DNA from: PLanc-01 sp034678485
GTDB taxonomy: Bacteria > Planctomycetota > Phycisphaerae > Sedimentisphaerales > Anaerobacaceae
Length of the DNA stretch: 64,000 nucleotides
Reading direction: 5' to 3'
NCBI GenBank assembly: GCA_034678485.1
Contig: JAXDBU010000061.1
Location: 37,732-101,731 of the forward strand
The position numbers were made by a program, and so were the translations under genes. Under the pieces are notes generated by a model. That model saw only the letters and a list, made by a program, of their open reading frames with translations. It had not been told where the DNA came from and did no database searches. Position 1 is the stretch's first letter. The number at the start of each line of letters is the position of its first letter. Below, in pieces: positions 34,249 through 42,924 of the stretch.

Positions 34249-34953
34249 CTACGCTTTCACGGCGAAGTACAGCTTCGTTAGAAGCCGGCCGTGTTCGCGG
34301 ACGCCCTGCCCGCACTCGGCGATGAACGTCTCGATGGCCCGGCTCGCGCCGTGGTACTCCCGGTTGTCATAGTCATCGAACACGCAGCAACCGCCCGGCG
34401 ACAGTCTCGGCCACACCGTGCGAGCCGCATAGAGCATGCTGTCGTGCAGGTCGCAGTCGATGAAGGCGAAACAGAAAGGACCCTGGAGGGCGTCCAGACT
34501 CGTCTGGAACAAGCCCTGGACCAGGACGACCTGATCCGCCACGCCCAGGCGACTGAGCTTGCGGCGGACATAATCGCGGTCATTGTCGAGGAAGTCGTGG
34601 CGACGCGTGGCGTCGCCCGCCTCCTGCTCGCGTCGGATCTCCTGCGGGTCGAAGCCCTGGAAGGTGTCGCAGGCGTAAACACGTTTGTTCGGCTGTCGCC
34701 TTTGCAGCAGGCGGGCCATATGCACGGTCGTGCCGCACAGAAAGCACCCGCACTCGATGACGTCGCCGGCAAGGTGCAGCGAAGCCTCAAGCCGGCCGAT
34801 CAGAGCCTCCACTTCGTCCGGGGCAAGGCTTTGCTCGTACCGGATTCGGTTCGTCGCATACAACGAGGGCCGGCACAGAAGAATCTCCCGCTTCAGCCAG
34901 CGACGCCAACGCCGGGGAAGGCATCGAGCCAGATACGTCAGAACCTCAGCCAT
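34249..34953 (-). CDS. TylF/MycF-type O-methyltransferase
   Basis: 234 residues. SAM-dependent methyltransferase of the macrocin O-methyltransferase family, with SAM site GDVIECGCFLCGTTVHMARL, KRVYACDTFQGFDPQE, and the metal-binding aspartates in FCFAFIDCDLHDSMLYA and GGCCVFDDYDNREYHGA. The basic N terminus (CLPRRWRRWLKREI) may contact membranes. In planctomycetes such genes often modify glycans or lipids, but the neighbours do not help here. It is the last chromosomal gene before the viral structural half. Confidence 0.8.
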   Translation of the reverse strand: MAEVLTYLARCLPRRWRRWLKREILLCRPSLYATNRIRYEQSLAPDEVEALIGRLEASLHLAGDVIECGCFLCGTTVHMARLLQRRQPNKRVYACDTFQGFDPQEIRREQEAGDATRRHDFLDNDRDYVRRKLSRLGVADQVVLVQGLFQTSLDALQGPFCFAFIDCDLHDSMLYAARTVWPRLSPGGCCVFDDYDNREYHGASRAIETFIAECGQGVREHGRLLTKLYFAVKA

Positions 34954-35055
34954 CCACCTATCCCTTCAACCACACCAGGTTTCGCAGGCCGCGCCGCGCC
35001 CGGATCCCGCCAAACCTGCTCGGTCCAATATTCCAGCACTGAAGTAGGAATAGCA

Positions 35056-35185
35056 AAATTCGTGCAACATTTGAAAACCCAAAACACCCCGAACACATAA
35101 TTTTTTTTATTCCCTGCCCAGACTGAACTTACCACTGTTTTCACCATCGGTCAAACACAGAATTTTCGACAAATTCGTGCAACAT
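35056..35185. promoter_or_regulatory. Direct repeat AAATTCGTGCAACAT upstream of the portal gene
   Basis: The 15-mer occurs at 35056-35070 and 35171-35185, 115 bases apart, in an AT-rich stretch (with an eight-T run at about 35101) of the 324-base spacer between the methyltransferase and the portal gene. Possible binding sites for a regulator of the structural operon, or a remnant attachment-site duplication. Nothing else was seen in the spacer. Confidence 0.45.
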
Positions 35186-35277
35186 GGAGCAAGGGTAGAG
35201 GGACGCGTCAATGCGAGCGACCCGGAAATGAAGTGAAAACGACGACGTACCGTGACAGTCGGAAAGGGCAACGAGAC

Positions 35278-36849
35278 ATGGGATTCGAGCTTGAAAGTTT
35301 CGACGGGCGGATCGATTCGAGCTACCTCGACTGGCTGGTGGACGTGCACTCCGCGAACATTCGGCAGCACTTCTCGCGGCTGTGGGACTACTACGCCAAT
35401 CCGATGATCGAGATCTCCGGCGGGACCTCGGCGGATCGCAAGGTCAACGAGTCGGGTCGCTGCTACGTGCAGGCCCAGGAGTACGGCCTGCCCTCGCGGA
35501 TCACCGGCCTGGCCCATTCGCCCTACGCCGGCGCGTTCGGCACCCAGGCCGTCCGCGATATCCAGCGCAAGGAGGTCGTGATCGAGAACGACATCGCCTG
35601 GCGTGTGAACGCCGCGGCGGATTTCCTCTTCGGCAAGTCCATCAGTCTGATCTCCAGGGCGTCTGACGACCGCAAGCGCAAAGACATTGAGGCGATTCTA
35701 AAGGCGCTGTTCGCGGCCAACGGCGGCCCTGTGTTCTTCCAGGATATGGCGGTGCTCGGAAGCGTCTACGGGTTCGTCGATTGCTTCCTCCGGACACCCC
35801 AGACGCCCGACCTCGCGTCGGGGCACACGGGACCTCGCAGCGCCCTCGCCGAGGTCTCCTCCATTCCCTCCGCTCCCCTTCCTTCCTCACCTCCTCTGGC
35901 CACTGTGCTGCAATGGGCACAGGCAATCGATTTGGAGCTGATCGAGGCGCCGAGGGCACTGCCTGTCCTGGATGAAGACGACTACCGGGTCCTGCGACTC
36001 TACGTGCAGCACTTCCACCAGCGGAAGAACACGTTGACCAGCCGGGGCTCGTTCCTCTCGCGAATCCTCGGCGCCGTCGGCCAGCGAAGCGACACCCGGC
36101 AGGTCGTCGCGGTAACCGAGATCACCTCGCCCGACTCCTGGCAGCGCTACGAGGACAAGGAACTCGTCGCCGAAGGGCCGATGCCCTGGGGGTTCCTCCC
36201 GGTCGTGCACATTCAGAACGTCGCGCAGCCCTACTACTACGAGGGCGTCAGCGACGTGGAGCCGCTGATCCCGCTTCAGGACGAGCTGAACACGCGTCTG
36301 AGCGACCGGGCGAGTCGGATCACGTTTCAGTCGTTCAAGATGTACTTGGGCAAAGGGATCGAGGGCTTCGAGAACAAGCCCGTCGCGCCGGGTCGGATGT
36401 GGTGCACCGACAATCCGGACGCCTCCATCCAGGAATTCGGCGGCGACCTTTCCGCGCCGAGCGAGCAGCTCCACATTGCAGAAATTCGCGAAGCGATGGA
36501 CAAGGCCAGCGGCGTGACACCCGTCGTCGCGGGCATCCTCCAGGATCGGCTCGGCAACCTGACCAGCGCCGTGGCCCTGCGACTGACCTTCATGGGCATG
36601 CTCAGCCGGAACGAGCGGAAGCGGCACACCTACGGCGAGGGAATCCGCACGATCTGTCGGATGGTGCTGAGCATGCTCGACACGGCGGGCCTGTACACCA
36701 CAACCGAATCCGAGCGGGACGTGGAGATCGTCTTCCCGAATCCGCTGCCGGAGAACACGACGGAGAGACTCCAGGACGCACAGATCAAACGCGAGTTGGG
36801 CGTGCCCCAGGGGCAAGTGCTCAAGGAGTTGGGATACGAAACGAAATGA
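35278..36849 (+). CDS. Phage portal protein
   Basis: 523 residues from the ATG at 35278 (a GTG at 35233 would add 15). The N-terminal HSANIRQHFSRLWDYYANPM, then NDIAWRVNAAADFLFGKSIS, then VVAVTEITSPDSWQRYED and the central EPLIPLQDELNTRLSDRASR are typical of SPP1-gp6-like portals. The late MDKASGVTPVVAGILQDRLG followed by LTSAVALRLTFMGML is the region lining the channel. A Pro/Ser-rich stretch near residues 180-215 (SSIPSAPLPSSPP) looks like a loop insertion. First gene of the structural operon. Its stop lies in a family F repeat. Confidence 0.8.
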   Translation: MGFELESFDGRIDSSYLDWLVDVHSANIRQHFSRLWDYYANPMIEISGGTSADRKVNESGRCYVQAQEYGLPSRITGLAHSPYAGAFGTQAVRDIQRKEVVIENDIAWRVNAAADFLFGKSISLISRASDDRKRKDIEAILKALFAANGGPVFFQDMAVLGSVYGFVDCFLRTPQTPDLASGHTGPRSALAEVSSIPSAPLPSSPPLATVLQWAQAIDLELIEAPRALPVLDEDDYRVLRLYVQHFHQRKNTLTSRGSFLSRILGAVGQRSDTRQVVAVTEITSPDSWQRYEDKELVAEGPMPWGFLPVVHIQNVAQPYYYEGVSDVEPLIPLQDELNTRLSDRASRITFQSFKMYLGKGIEGFENKPVAPGRMWCTDNPDASIQEFGGDLSAPSEQLHIAEIREAMDKASGVTPVVAGILQDRLGNLTSAVALRLTFMGMLSRNERKRHTYGEGIRTICRMVLSMLDTAGLYTTTESERDVEIVFPNPLPENTTERLQDAQIKRELGVPQGQVLKELGYETK

Positions 36850-36902
36850 GGACGGATGAGGCGAGCTCTCATCCGGACTCATCCATCCACAATCATCAAT
36901 CG
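36846..36902. repeat. Family F repeat between portal and scaffold-like genes
   Basis: GAGGACGGATGAGGCGAGCT followed by CTCATCCGGACTCATCC and AATCATCAATCG: a small imperfect inverted repeat related to the insert in terL. The portal stop codon TGA is at its left edge. Confidence 0.65.
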
Positions 36903-36917
36903 ACAACGGGAGATGGT

Positions 36918-37346
36918 ATGAGTGCCGATGACGTGCACAACGAGGAAAGCAACCCAGTGACCCTGGCGGAGCAGTTGGCGCAGGCAAATGCGAGGATCTC
37001 GCAGATGTCGGAGGAACTCGACGGGCTCCAGATCGAGCAGAAGTTGACGCACAGGCTCGCGACGGCCGGCGCAATCGATCTGGAGGCGGCCGTCCTCGTC
37101 GCCCGCGCCCGAATCACAGGCAAGACCGAAGCGGACATCGACAACTGCGTGACGCAGTTGAGGAAGGAGAAGAACTACCTGTTCGGGGGATCGACCCAAG
37201 TCGCGGTCCCTCGCAAGACCGCCGGCGCCAAGGATCGCGTGACGAACCACCAGACGGCGCTCGAACAAGCCGCGAAGAAGGCGGCCCAGACGGGACGACG
37301 AAGCGATCTGCTACGATACCTGAACCTGCGACGAAGCGTGATGTGA
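36918..37346 (+). CDS. Scaffold-like coiled-coil protein
   Basis: 142 residues. The N-terminal coiled coil VTLAEQLAQANARISQMSEE is followed by a basic helical C terminus (RVTNHQTALEQAAKKAAQTG, LLRYLNLRRSVM). Its place between portal and capsid genes, its charge pattern and its size fit a scaffolding protein, though no domain is recognisable. GGGAG lies eight bases before the ATG. Confidence 0.6.
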   Translation: MSADDVHNEESNPVTLAEQLAQANARISQMSEELDGLQIEQKLTHRLATAGAIDLEAAVLVARARITGKTEADIDNCVTQLRKEKNYLFGGSTQVAVPRKTAGAKDRVTNHQTALEQAAKKAAQTGRRSDLLRYLNLRRSVM

Positions 37347-37398
37347 GCGATGACATCACCGACCAGACATCCCCATTTCATTGCAAGGAGAAACCACG

Positions 37399-38553
37399 AT
37401 GGCATTCACCGGAAAAGCGACGTACACCGCCGGAACCGCCCTGCCGGAACTGGCGGAAGATGTAGCGGATGTGGTGGGACTCATCTCGCCGCAGGAGACG
37501 CCTCTGCTCGATGCACTGGGCGATCCGCTGCGTGAGGCGACCAGCATCCACCACGAGTGGCTGGAGGACGAGCTGCTGCCCAACAAGGACGCGATCAACG
37601 ACTCCACGTGGTCGAACCCGGCGTCCGACACGACGTTCGACGTGGACAACGGGAGCCGGTTCCGCATCGGCGACCAGATCCAGGTCGAGGGCAGCGAGGA
37701 GCTCATGTTCGTCACGGCGGTGTCCGCCAACACGCTCACGGTGGTTCGCGGCTACGCCGGCACGACCGCTGAGAGCCTCGCGGACAACGCGGTGCTCAAC
37801 ATCCTCGGCAACGCGGCCCTGGAGGGCGACGACCGGCCGAACGCCCGATTCACCAGCCGTGTCCGCTGCGGCAACTACACGCAGATCTTCACCTCCGCGG
37901 TCGAGGTCAGCGGCAGCGACATGGCCTCCAACCAGCTCGGCCTGACCAGCGAGATGGACTATCAGAAGCAGGAACGCCTGCGCGAGATGATCCGCGACCT
38001 GGAAAACACCGTCCTCAACGGCGGCCAGCCTGTCGCGGACCCGCAGGGCAGCGGCGCCGTCCGTCGAACCCTCAAGGGCATCATCCAGCACCTCAGCACC
38101 CACATCTTCCACACCGGCGACAGCGGTTTCCCCTCCGGCGCCGATCTCGACGAGGCCAAGATCAACTACGTCCTGCGGAAGATCTGGGAGAACAGCAGCG
38201 GCAACGTGGACCTGATCGTCGTGGGCGGATTCCAGAAGCGCAAGATCAACGCCTTCTGCTCCGACAGTCGCAGCTACGGCGCCAACGACACGAAGTTCAC
38301 GGACATGGTCGGCGTCTACGAGAGCGACTTCGGCGTCTGCCGCATCGTGACAACGCGGTACGTCCCGCAGGATGCGGTGCTGTTCCTGGATTCGTCGCGG
38401 ATCAGCGTGCTGCCGCTGTCGGGTCGGAGCTTCCACTTCAAGCCGCTGGCCAGCGCCGGCGACTACGAGTGCGGCGAGCTGATCGGCGAGTACACGCTCG
38501 AACTGAAGAACGAAGCGGCCCACGGGCTGATTCGCGATCTGACGACGAGCTGA
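37399..38553 (+). CDS. Major capsid protein, SU10/DUF5309-type
   Basis: 384 residues. The N-terminal ELAEDVADVVGLISPQETPL ... EATSIHHEWLEDELLPNKD matches the HK97-fold SU10-type capsid family (DUF5309), in which a TPxxxxL ... HEW motif precedes the spine helix. An inserted beta domain (FRIGDQIQVEGSEELMFVTA, TLTVVRGYAGTTAESL) follows. Later parts are KQERLREMIRDLENTVLNGG and LIVVGGFQKRKINAFCSDSR. AAGGAG lies nine bases before the ATG. Length is normal for the family and there is no frameshift. Confidence 0.85.
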   Translation: MAFTGKATYTAGTALPELAEDVADVVGLISPQETPLLDALGDPLREATSIHHEWLEDELLPNKDAINDSTWSNPASDTTFDVDNGSRFRIGDQIQVEGSEELMFVTAVSANTLTVVRGYAGTTAESLADNAVLNILGNAALEGDDRPNARFTSRVRCGNYTQIFTSAVEVSGSDMASNQLGLTSEMDYQKQERLREMIRDLENTVLNGGQPVADPQGSGAVRRTLKGIIQHLSTHIFHTGDSGFPSGADLDEAKINYVLRKIWENSSGNVDLIVVGGFQKRKINAFCSDSRSYGANDTKFTDMVGVYESDFGVCRIVTTRYVPQDAVLFLDSSRISVLPLSGRSFHFKPLASAGDYECGELIGEYTLELKNEAAHGLIRDLTTS

Positions 38554-38590
38554 CGGGGATGGCTGGGACAATGGCGACAACCTGCTGCTT

Positions 38591-38699
38591 GTCATGCGGA
38601 ACGAAGTGAAGCATCTGGCCTGCGGAGGCGACGTCACAGCCGGATTCACTGGTGGTGTCCCCCTCCCGGGCCAGATCCTTCGCTCATGCTCAGGATGAC
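38591..38699. repeat. Family D repeat between capsid and connector genes
   Basis: GTCATGCGGAACGAAGTGAA at the left and GCTCAGGATGAC at the right; shares CTCCCGGGCCAGATCCTTCG with the copy at 3636. It fills the 180-base gap. Confidence 0.75.
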
Positions 38700-38733
38700 A
38701 AGATCGAGCAACGCTACATAAGGATGAACCGAC

Positions 38734-39390
38734 ATGGCCAGATTCTCAAGCGATGTGGACATTCTGAAATATGAGCCCGTGTTGTTCGGAGAGCTGCATC
38801 TGCCCTCGCAGGTGCGAGCGAGCGGGACGGGCGCCGCCCTGAGCGGAACCACCCTCACCGCGACGGGGGCGGACTTCCTCACAGCAGGTGTCGAAGCCGG
38901 CGGCGTCGTGTATCTCCGGTCCGCCGACGGCGCTCTCGACGGCGCCTACGAGATCGTGTCCGTCGATTCCGCGACGCAACTGACGGTGTCCGTGCTCCGA
39001 GCGGATGCCTCCGATCCTGCCATGGCTCCGCCTCCGGCAAGCGACGTGTCGTACCGCATCAGCACGTTCGATCCCCAGGCAACCGACGCGGCCTTCCAAC
39101 TGAGCGAGCACTTCGGCATTCAACCGGGCCATCCCGCAAGCGACATCTCCGTCGAGGACATCACCGCAACAGAAGGTCTGCGCCGGACCTCGGCCCTTGC
39201 GGTGATCGCCCAGGTCTACTCAACATGGGCAAGAGGGACGCGTGACGAGTGCCTTCTACGCAAGAGCGAGCATTACCAGGACCTCTTCGAGAAGGCCCGT
39301 CAGCGATGTCACCTGTGCGTGGACCTGGGCGCCGACGGGGTGGCGGACATCTGTCGCGTGGGCGGCGTCGTCCGGCTCGTTCGTGATTGA
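38734..39390 (+). CDS. Virion structural protein, connector- or decoration-like
   Basis: 218 residues. An N-terminal region DVDILKYEPVLFGELHLPSQ, a beta-rich domain GTTLTATGADFLTAGVEAGG ... YEIVSVDSATQLTVS as in phage decoration or adaptor proteins, and a helical C-terminal part (EGLRRTSALAVIAQVYSTWA, SEHYQDLFEKARQRC) like head-tail connector proteins. AAGGAT precedes the ATG. Position directly after the capsid gene supports the call. Confidence 0.55.
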   Translation: MARFSSDVDILKYEPVLFGELHLPSQVRASGTGAALSGTTLTATGADFLTAGVEAGGVVYLRSADGALDGAYEIVSVDSATQLTVSVLRADASDPAMAPPPASDVSYRISTFDPQATDAAFQLSEHFGIQPGHPASDISVEDITATEGLRRTSALAVIAQVYSTWARGTRDECLLRKSEHYQDLFEKARQRCHLCVDLGADGVADICRVGGVVRLVRD

Positions 39391-39434
39391 GCGGACGGGA
39401 GCGACGCAGAACGCTGTAGAGGAAAGGAACAACG

Positions 39435-39806
39435 ATGAGCATCACACTCGATGGACAGGCGATCTTCGACGAACAGGGATTGACGATCTCCGTCGGCAGT
39501 CCGAGCCGGGCTTCGCTGGAGCGAGCGGTCGCGGGATTGGATGGAACGCTGAGCATCGACCTGGGGGCCCGTTCACGACAGGTCCGACAGACCGGAGCGC
39601 TTCGCGCCCCGAGCCGGGCCGCGATGCACACTCGTGTCCAGGCTATCGCGGCGTTCATCGATGGTCAGACTCATACGCTCACAACCGCTGACGGGCAGGT
39701 GCTCGACAACCTTCGCATGGACAGCATCAAGAAGGTCGCGGAGTATCCCGGCGGGCCGGGCGTCGTCGCCGATTACGAAATCGTGTACACGCAGTTGGGA
39801 GGCTGA
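39435..39806 (+). CDS. Small virion-associated protein
   Basis: 123 residues, beta-rich: MSITLDGQAIFDEQGLTISV, then LSIDLGARSRQVRQTGALRA, and HTLTTADGQVLDNLRMDSIK near the end. This has the look of a tail-completion or head-closure protein, but no family is certain. GAGGAAAGGA precedes the ATG. The next gene starts four bases after its stop. Confidence 0.5.
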   Translation: MSITLDGQAIFDEQGLTISVGSPSRASLERAVAGLDGTLSIDLGARSRQVRQTGALRAPSRAAMHTRVQAIAAFIDGQTHTLTTADGQVLDNLRMDSIKKVAEYPGGPGVVADYEIVYTQLGG

Positions 39807-39810
39807 GACG

Positions 39811-40590
39811 ATGTCGGTCCACCTTGAAGACATCGAGAACGTCCGTGCATTCGTTCTGCCGGATGGCATTGCGGCGGACGGAGGGTGTGCCGCGATCGGG
39901 GGCGCAGCGCTGGTGACATGGCGGTCCTCCCAAGCCGGCAGGCTGCACCAGGCATATGTGAACGGGCATCTCGCGGGCGTGACCCTCGATAGCGAGCAGC
40001 GACAGCTCGTGGTGCAGCTCCCTGCGTCGTTCGAGTCGGCGGTCCGCGTGGAGATCGTCGCGGTCGATCCGGCGGACGCCGGCACGGACTTCCGCAACGA
40101 TTTGGAATTGCCTCAGACCTGCGACCGCGTCCGACTGAGCATCCTGCGGAGCCAGACGCTGCCTCTCGGGGCACGGGCCAACGTATACTTCGACAATGCC
40201 ACCGGCGCCATCGACTACGACCACCCGCTGAACCCGTCGCCCATCCCGATCTGGCCTTGTCCGCAGGACAAGGCGGGTTTCGGCATGTCCGAGTTCGGCG
40301 ACGGCGACTTCGGTTACGACTCGGCGGCCTGCATCGGCTTCGGCAAGGGCAGCTTCGCCCACGGCCAGTTCGGCCTGGACGCCGACACCATCGAATGGGT
40401 CAGTCCGGTGCTGGCATCAGGCCGATACCGGTTCGCCGTGAAAGTCATGGACGCTCACGGCGACGAGAGTGCTGCGAGTGAGACGGACCCCATCGCGATT
40501 CTGCCTCCCGCCAGGCCTGCCGGGGCGCTGGCGATCACGACGTTCGAACCCCAGACCAATCAAGTCACACTTTCTGTTTCCGACCAATAG
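39811..40590 (+). CDS. Virion protein with FG-rich repeats and FnIII-like end
   Basis: 259 residues. Two beta domains; between them a repeating aromatic-glycine stretch: GFGMSEFGDGDFGYD, then GFGKGSFAHGQFGLD. The C-terminal SGRYRFAVKVMDAHGDESAA with ITTFEPQTNQVTLSVS resembles fibronectin-type III or tail-fibre adhesion modules. GGGAGG lies eight bases before the ATG, which is four bases after the previous stop. Likely tail or surface protein. Confidence 0.55.
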   Translation: MSVHLEDIENVRAFVLPDGIAADGGCAAIGGAALVTWRSSQAGRLHQAYVNGHLAGVTLDSEQRQLVVQLPASFESAVRVEIVAVDPADAGTDFRNDLELPQTCDRVRLSILRSQTLPLGARANVYFDNATGAIDYDHPLNPSPIPIWPCPQDKAGFGMSEFGDGDFGYDSAACIGFGKGSFAHGQFGLDADTIEWVSPVLASGRYRFAVKVMDAHGDESAASETDPIAILPPARPAGALAITTFEPQTNQVTLSVSDQ

Positions 40591-40602
40591 CGAGGACGAG
40601 CA

Positions 40603-41391
40603 ATGACTGAAGCATATCCTTCCGACAGCGAACTGTTGAACCTTCAATCGGACGACGAGACGGGCGTCGAGTACATCCCAACCGGAACGGCCCCCTACTA
40701 CCTGCACTTTCGCAAACTGCTGTACCGTCTCCTGCTGAGCACGCGACGGGCAAACGACCTGAGAGTCTACGATGAAGGAGGTCTCGACATCGGCGTCCGC
40801 ACAGGCAAGTTCTGGGCGGGCACGGAGTTGATCTCCTATGCCGGCTCGACCGGCAACACGCTCGCCGACGACAAGACCGCCATCTACGTCTATCTCGATG
40901 CGGCGGGAACTCTCGTCACGGACGAGTACACCTCCTTCCCAAACATGGCGACGACGCCTCACATCCGCCTGGCGGTCGTATGCACCTCGGGCGGGGACAT
41001 CACCTCAATCGCCGACTGCCGTGCGGGACACAACGTCGCCCTTCCCTATGCGGCAGGCGGCATCCGCAGGTCCATCGAGGCCCACACAACCCATGACACG
41101 CTGGTCGCATCCGAATCGGGCAGCGTCCATACGAATCGAGGCGCAGCCGGCGTGGTGACGCTCACGCTCCCCTCCGGCGCCGCCGCGGGCACGGAGTTCA
41201 CCTTCGCGGTCCAAGCGGCCCAGGAACTGCGGATCGAACCGGGCACGGCGGCCATCCGAGCAGGCAGCGGCCAGACGGCAGGCAAGTACAAATCGGCCTC
41301 CGTCATCGGCGCGTGTTTGACCCTCGCGGCCGACGCCAACGGCGACTGGGCCGCAGTCGCAGAGGCAGGAACGTGGGTCGAGGAGTCGTAG
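40603..41391 (+). CDS. Tail-fibre or baseplate-like virion protein
   Basis: 262 residues. The N-terminal part YYLHFRKLLYRLLLSTRRAN is followed by beta-rich segments GLDIGVRTGKFWAGTELISY, TAIYVYLDAAGTLVTDEYTS and TPHIRLAVVCTSGGDITSIA, the pattern of baseplate-upper or fibre proteins. The C-terminal VVTLTLPSGAAAGTEFTFAV is typical of a virion trimer head. The stop codon TAG is part of a family C repeat (GTAGGGTGTGCC). Confidence 0.6.
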   Translation: MTEAYPSDSELLNLQSDDETGVEYIPTGTAPYYLHFRKLLYRLLLSTRRANDLRVYDEGGLDIGVRTGKFWAGTELISYAGSTGNTLADDKTAIYVYLDAAGTLVTDEYTSFPNMATTPHIRLAVVCTSGGDITSIADCRAGHNVALPYAAGGIRRSIEAHTTHDTLVASESGSVHTNRGAAGVVTLTLPSGAAAGTEFTFAVQAAQELRIEPGTAAIRAGSGQTAGKYKSASVIGACLTLAADANGDWAAVAEAGTWVEES

Positions 41392-41405
41392 GGTGTGCCG
41401 GGCAC
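41388..41405. repeat. Family C repeat supplying a stop codon
   Basis: GTAGGGTGTGCCGGGCAC. The TAG of the GTAG head is the stop codon of the upstream virion gene. Confidence 0.6.
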
Positions 41406-41443
41406 TCCACTTCCCGACAATAGATCAGGAAAGGCACAGAACA

Positions 41444-41899
41444 ATGGCAAACGAGATTCGGACGGACTACACGTCGGGCAGCGTGCTGTACGCGACCATT
41501 CGCAACCGGGGCGGACAGGTATGGCATCCCGCAGGAGAGGCCTTCGAAGATTGGGGGACGGGTGGACACACGATTGGCGATTACGCCATCGTCTTGACGG
41601 ACAAGAGCGGCAATCGCTACATCGGCGACTTCGACGCAGATGTCCCGGCCGGCTGCTACGGGATCCAGGTGTTCCACCAATCGGGATCGAGCCCGACCGA
41701 CACGGACGCGCTCGTGTGCAGTCGGGAGATCCGCTGGACCGGAACAGGCGAGGTGACATCCGCCCAAATCCTGGCCAACAAGGCCGTCCAGGACCGGGTG
41801 ACTCACGCCATCGATTACTACGATGACGACGGCGTCACCGTCCTTCTCACGCACAACCTCTACGACGACGAACAGACGAGCACGAGGACGTCGGAGTAG
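41444..41899 (+). CDS. Small virion protein, unknown
   Basis: 151 residues. The N-terminal part EIRTDYTSGSVLYATIRNRG, then QVWHPAGEAFEDWGTGGHTI and the beta-rich YAIVLTDKSGNRYIGDFDAD are characteristic of small tail-associated proteins in metagenomic phages. The end VTVLLTHNLYDDEQTS resembles a tail-spike trimerisation neck. AGGAAAGG precedes the ATG. No enzymatic motif. Confidence 0.55.
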   Translation: MANEIRTDYTSGSVLYATIRNRGGQVWHPAGEAFEDWGTGGHTIGDYAIVLTDKSGNRYIGDFDADVPAGCYGIQVFHQSGSSPTDTDALVCSREIRWTGTGEVTSAQILANKAVQDRVTHAIDYYDDDGVTVLLTHNLYDDEQTSTRTSE

Positions 41900-41933
41900 A
41901 TCCACCGATTCAACTGTTACGGGAGTCCATGCA

Positions 41934-42329
41934 ATGGGCAGCTTTTCGAACTACTGGGAGAACGAGATTCTGGATCACCTGTTCGGCAAGGGCACGTACA
42001 CCCCGCCCACCCTCTACGTCGCGTTGTCCGCCGCGGACCCGGGCGAAAGCAGATCGGGGATCAGCGAGCCGAGCGGCAACGGATATGCGCGGGTCGCGAC
42101 CTCGCCAAGCGACTGGAATGCGGCAACCGGCGGCCTGCTCGACAATGCAACCGACATCGAGTTCGACGCCGCCACCGGCGACTGGGGCACGATGACGCAC
42201 TTCGCGCTGTTCGACGCAGCGACCGCGGGCAACCTGCTCGCCTACGGCACGCTGGGCCAGGCGAAGACCGTCAACAACGCCGACACCGCCCAATTCGCAG
42301 CCGGCGATCTGGAAGTCACATTGGATTGA
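41934..42329 (+). CDS. Phage tail fibre-type protein
   Basis: 131 residues. MGSFSNYWENEILDHLFGKG, then PPTLYVALSAADPGE and YARVATSPSDWNAATGGLLD, ending with THFALFDAATAGNLLAYGTL. This is the conserved layout of a small tail-fibre-type protein family found across siphophages and prophages. Start at 41934. Its stop codon overlaps the left edge of a family F repeat. Confidence 0.7.
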   Translation: MGSFSNYWENEILDHLFGKGTYTPPTLYVALSAADPGESRSGISEPSGNGYARVATSPSDWNAATGGLLDNATDIEFDAATGDWGTMTHFALFDAATAGNLLAYGTLGQAKTVNNADTAQFAAGDLEVTLD

Positions 42330-42406
42330 TGAGGGATGATCGGCTATTGATGATTGAAGAGGGACGATCCGACCTGCTTCTCCAATCATCCATTATCCAT
42401 CCTCAA
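42328..42406. repeat. Family F inverted repeat
   Basis: TGATGAGGGATGATCGGCTA then TTGATGATTGAAG, with inverted CCAATCATCCATTATCCATC at the right. It fills the 106-base gap between two virion genes; the upstream stop TGA is the first part of it. Confidence 0.75.
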
Positions 42407-42435
42407 GGATCATTTTCAGAAAGGGGAGACTCATC

Positions 42436-42921
42436 ATGGCTGACATCAAAGCCAAGTACGGCGGCAGCAACCAGAGCATCACGATCACGATCAACGGCCT
42501 GGCGAGCGACGCCAAACGCGAGTCGACCGCCATCGACAACTCGACGAATTGCTTTCTGGATGCGCTGGTTCAGGTGAGGATTGCCACCAACACGTCGGCC
42601 GATTCGACAGGCGACAAGTCCGTCTACGTCTATGCCTATGGAAGCGCCGACGATGGGACCAGTTGTTCGGGGAACGCCTCGGGCAGCGATGCCGCGTTCG
42701 GCACGGACCCGCAACAGATCAACAACTGCCGGCTCCTCGGCGTGATCTACGCACCGACGCAGAACCAGGTGTACGAGTCGGACCCGATGAGCGTCGGCTG
42801 TGCTTTCGGCGGGGTTCTCCCTCAGCGATGGGGCATCCTCGTCCACAACAAGACCGGACAAACACTCAAAACCAGCGACTGTTCGGCGCTCTATCAGGGT
42901 CTCTCTGCACAATCGAGCTAA
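42436..42921 (+). CDS. Small virion protein, unknown
   Basis: 161 residues. MADIKAKYGGSNQSITITIN and CFLDALVQVRIATNTSADST suggest a beta-sandwich. KSVYVYAYGSADDGTSCSGN and WGILVHNKTGQTLKTSDCSA follow, reminiscent of receptor-binding or fibre-tip proteins in phages of this layout. GGGGAG precedes the ATG. The next gene starts within four bases. Confidence 0.55.
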   Translation: MADIKAKYGGSNQSITITINGLASDAKRESTAIDNSTNCFLDALVQVRIATNTSADSTGDKSVYVYAYGSADDGTSCSGNASGSDAAFGTDPQQINNCRLLGVIYAPTQNQVYESDPMSVGCAFGGVLPQRWGILVHNKTGQTLKTSDCSALYQGLSAQSS

Positions 42922-42924
42922 ACC

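Noticed and set aside
35101..35113. T-run as a rho-independent terminator
   Set aside because: No GC-rich stem precedes it on the plus strand, and on the minus strand it lies upstream of the methyltransferase start.
35887..37074. 395-codon minus-strand frame opposite the portal and scaffold genes
   Set aside because: Shadow of the portal gene; composition and lack of motifs show no protein.
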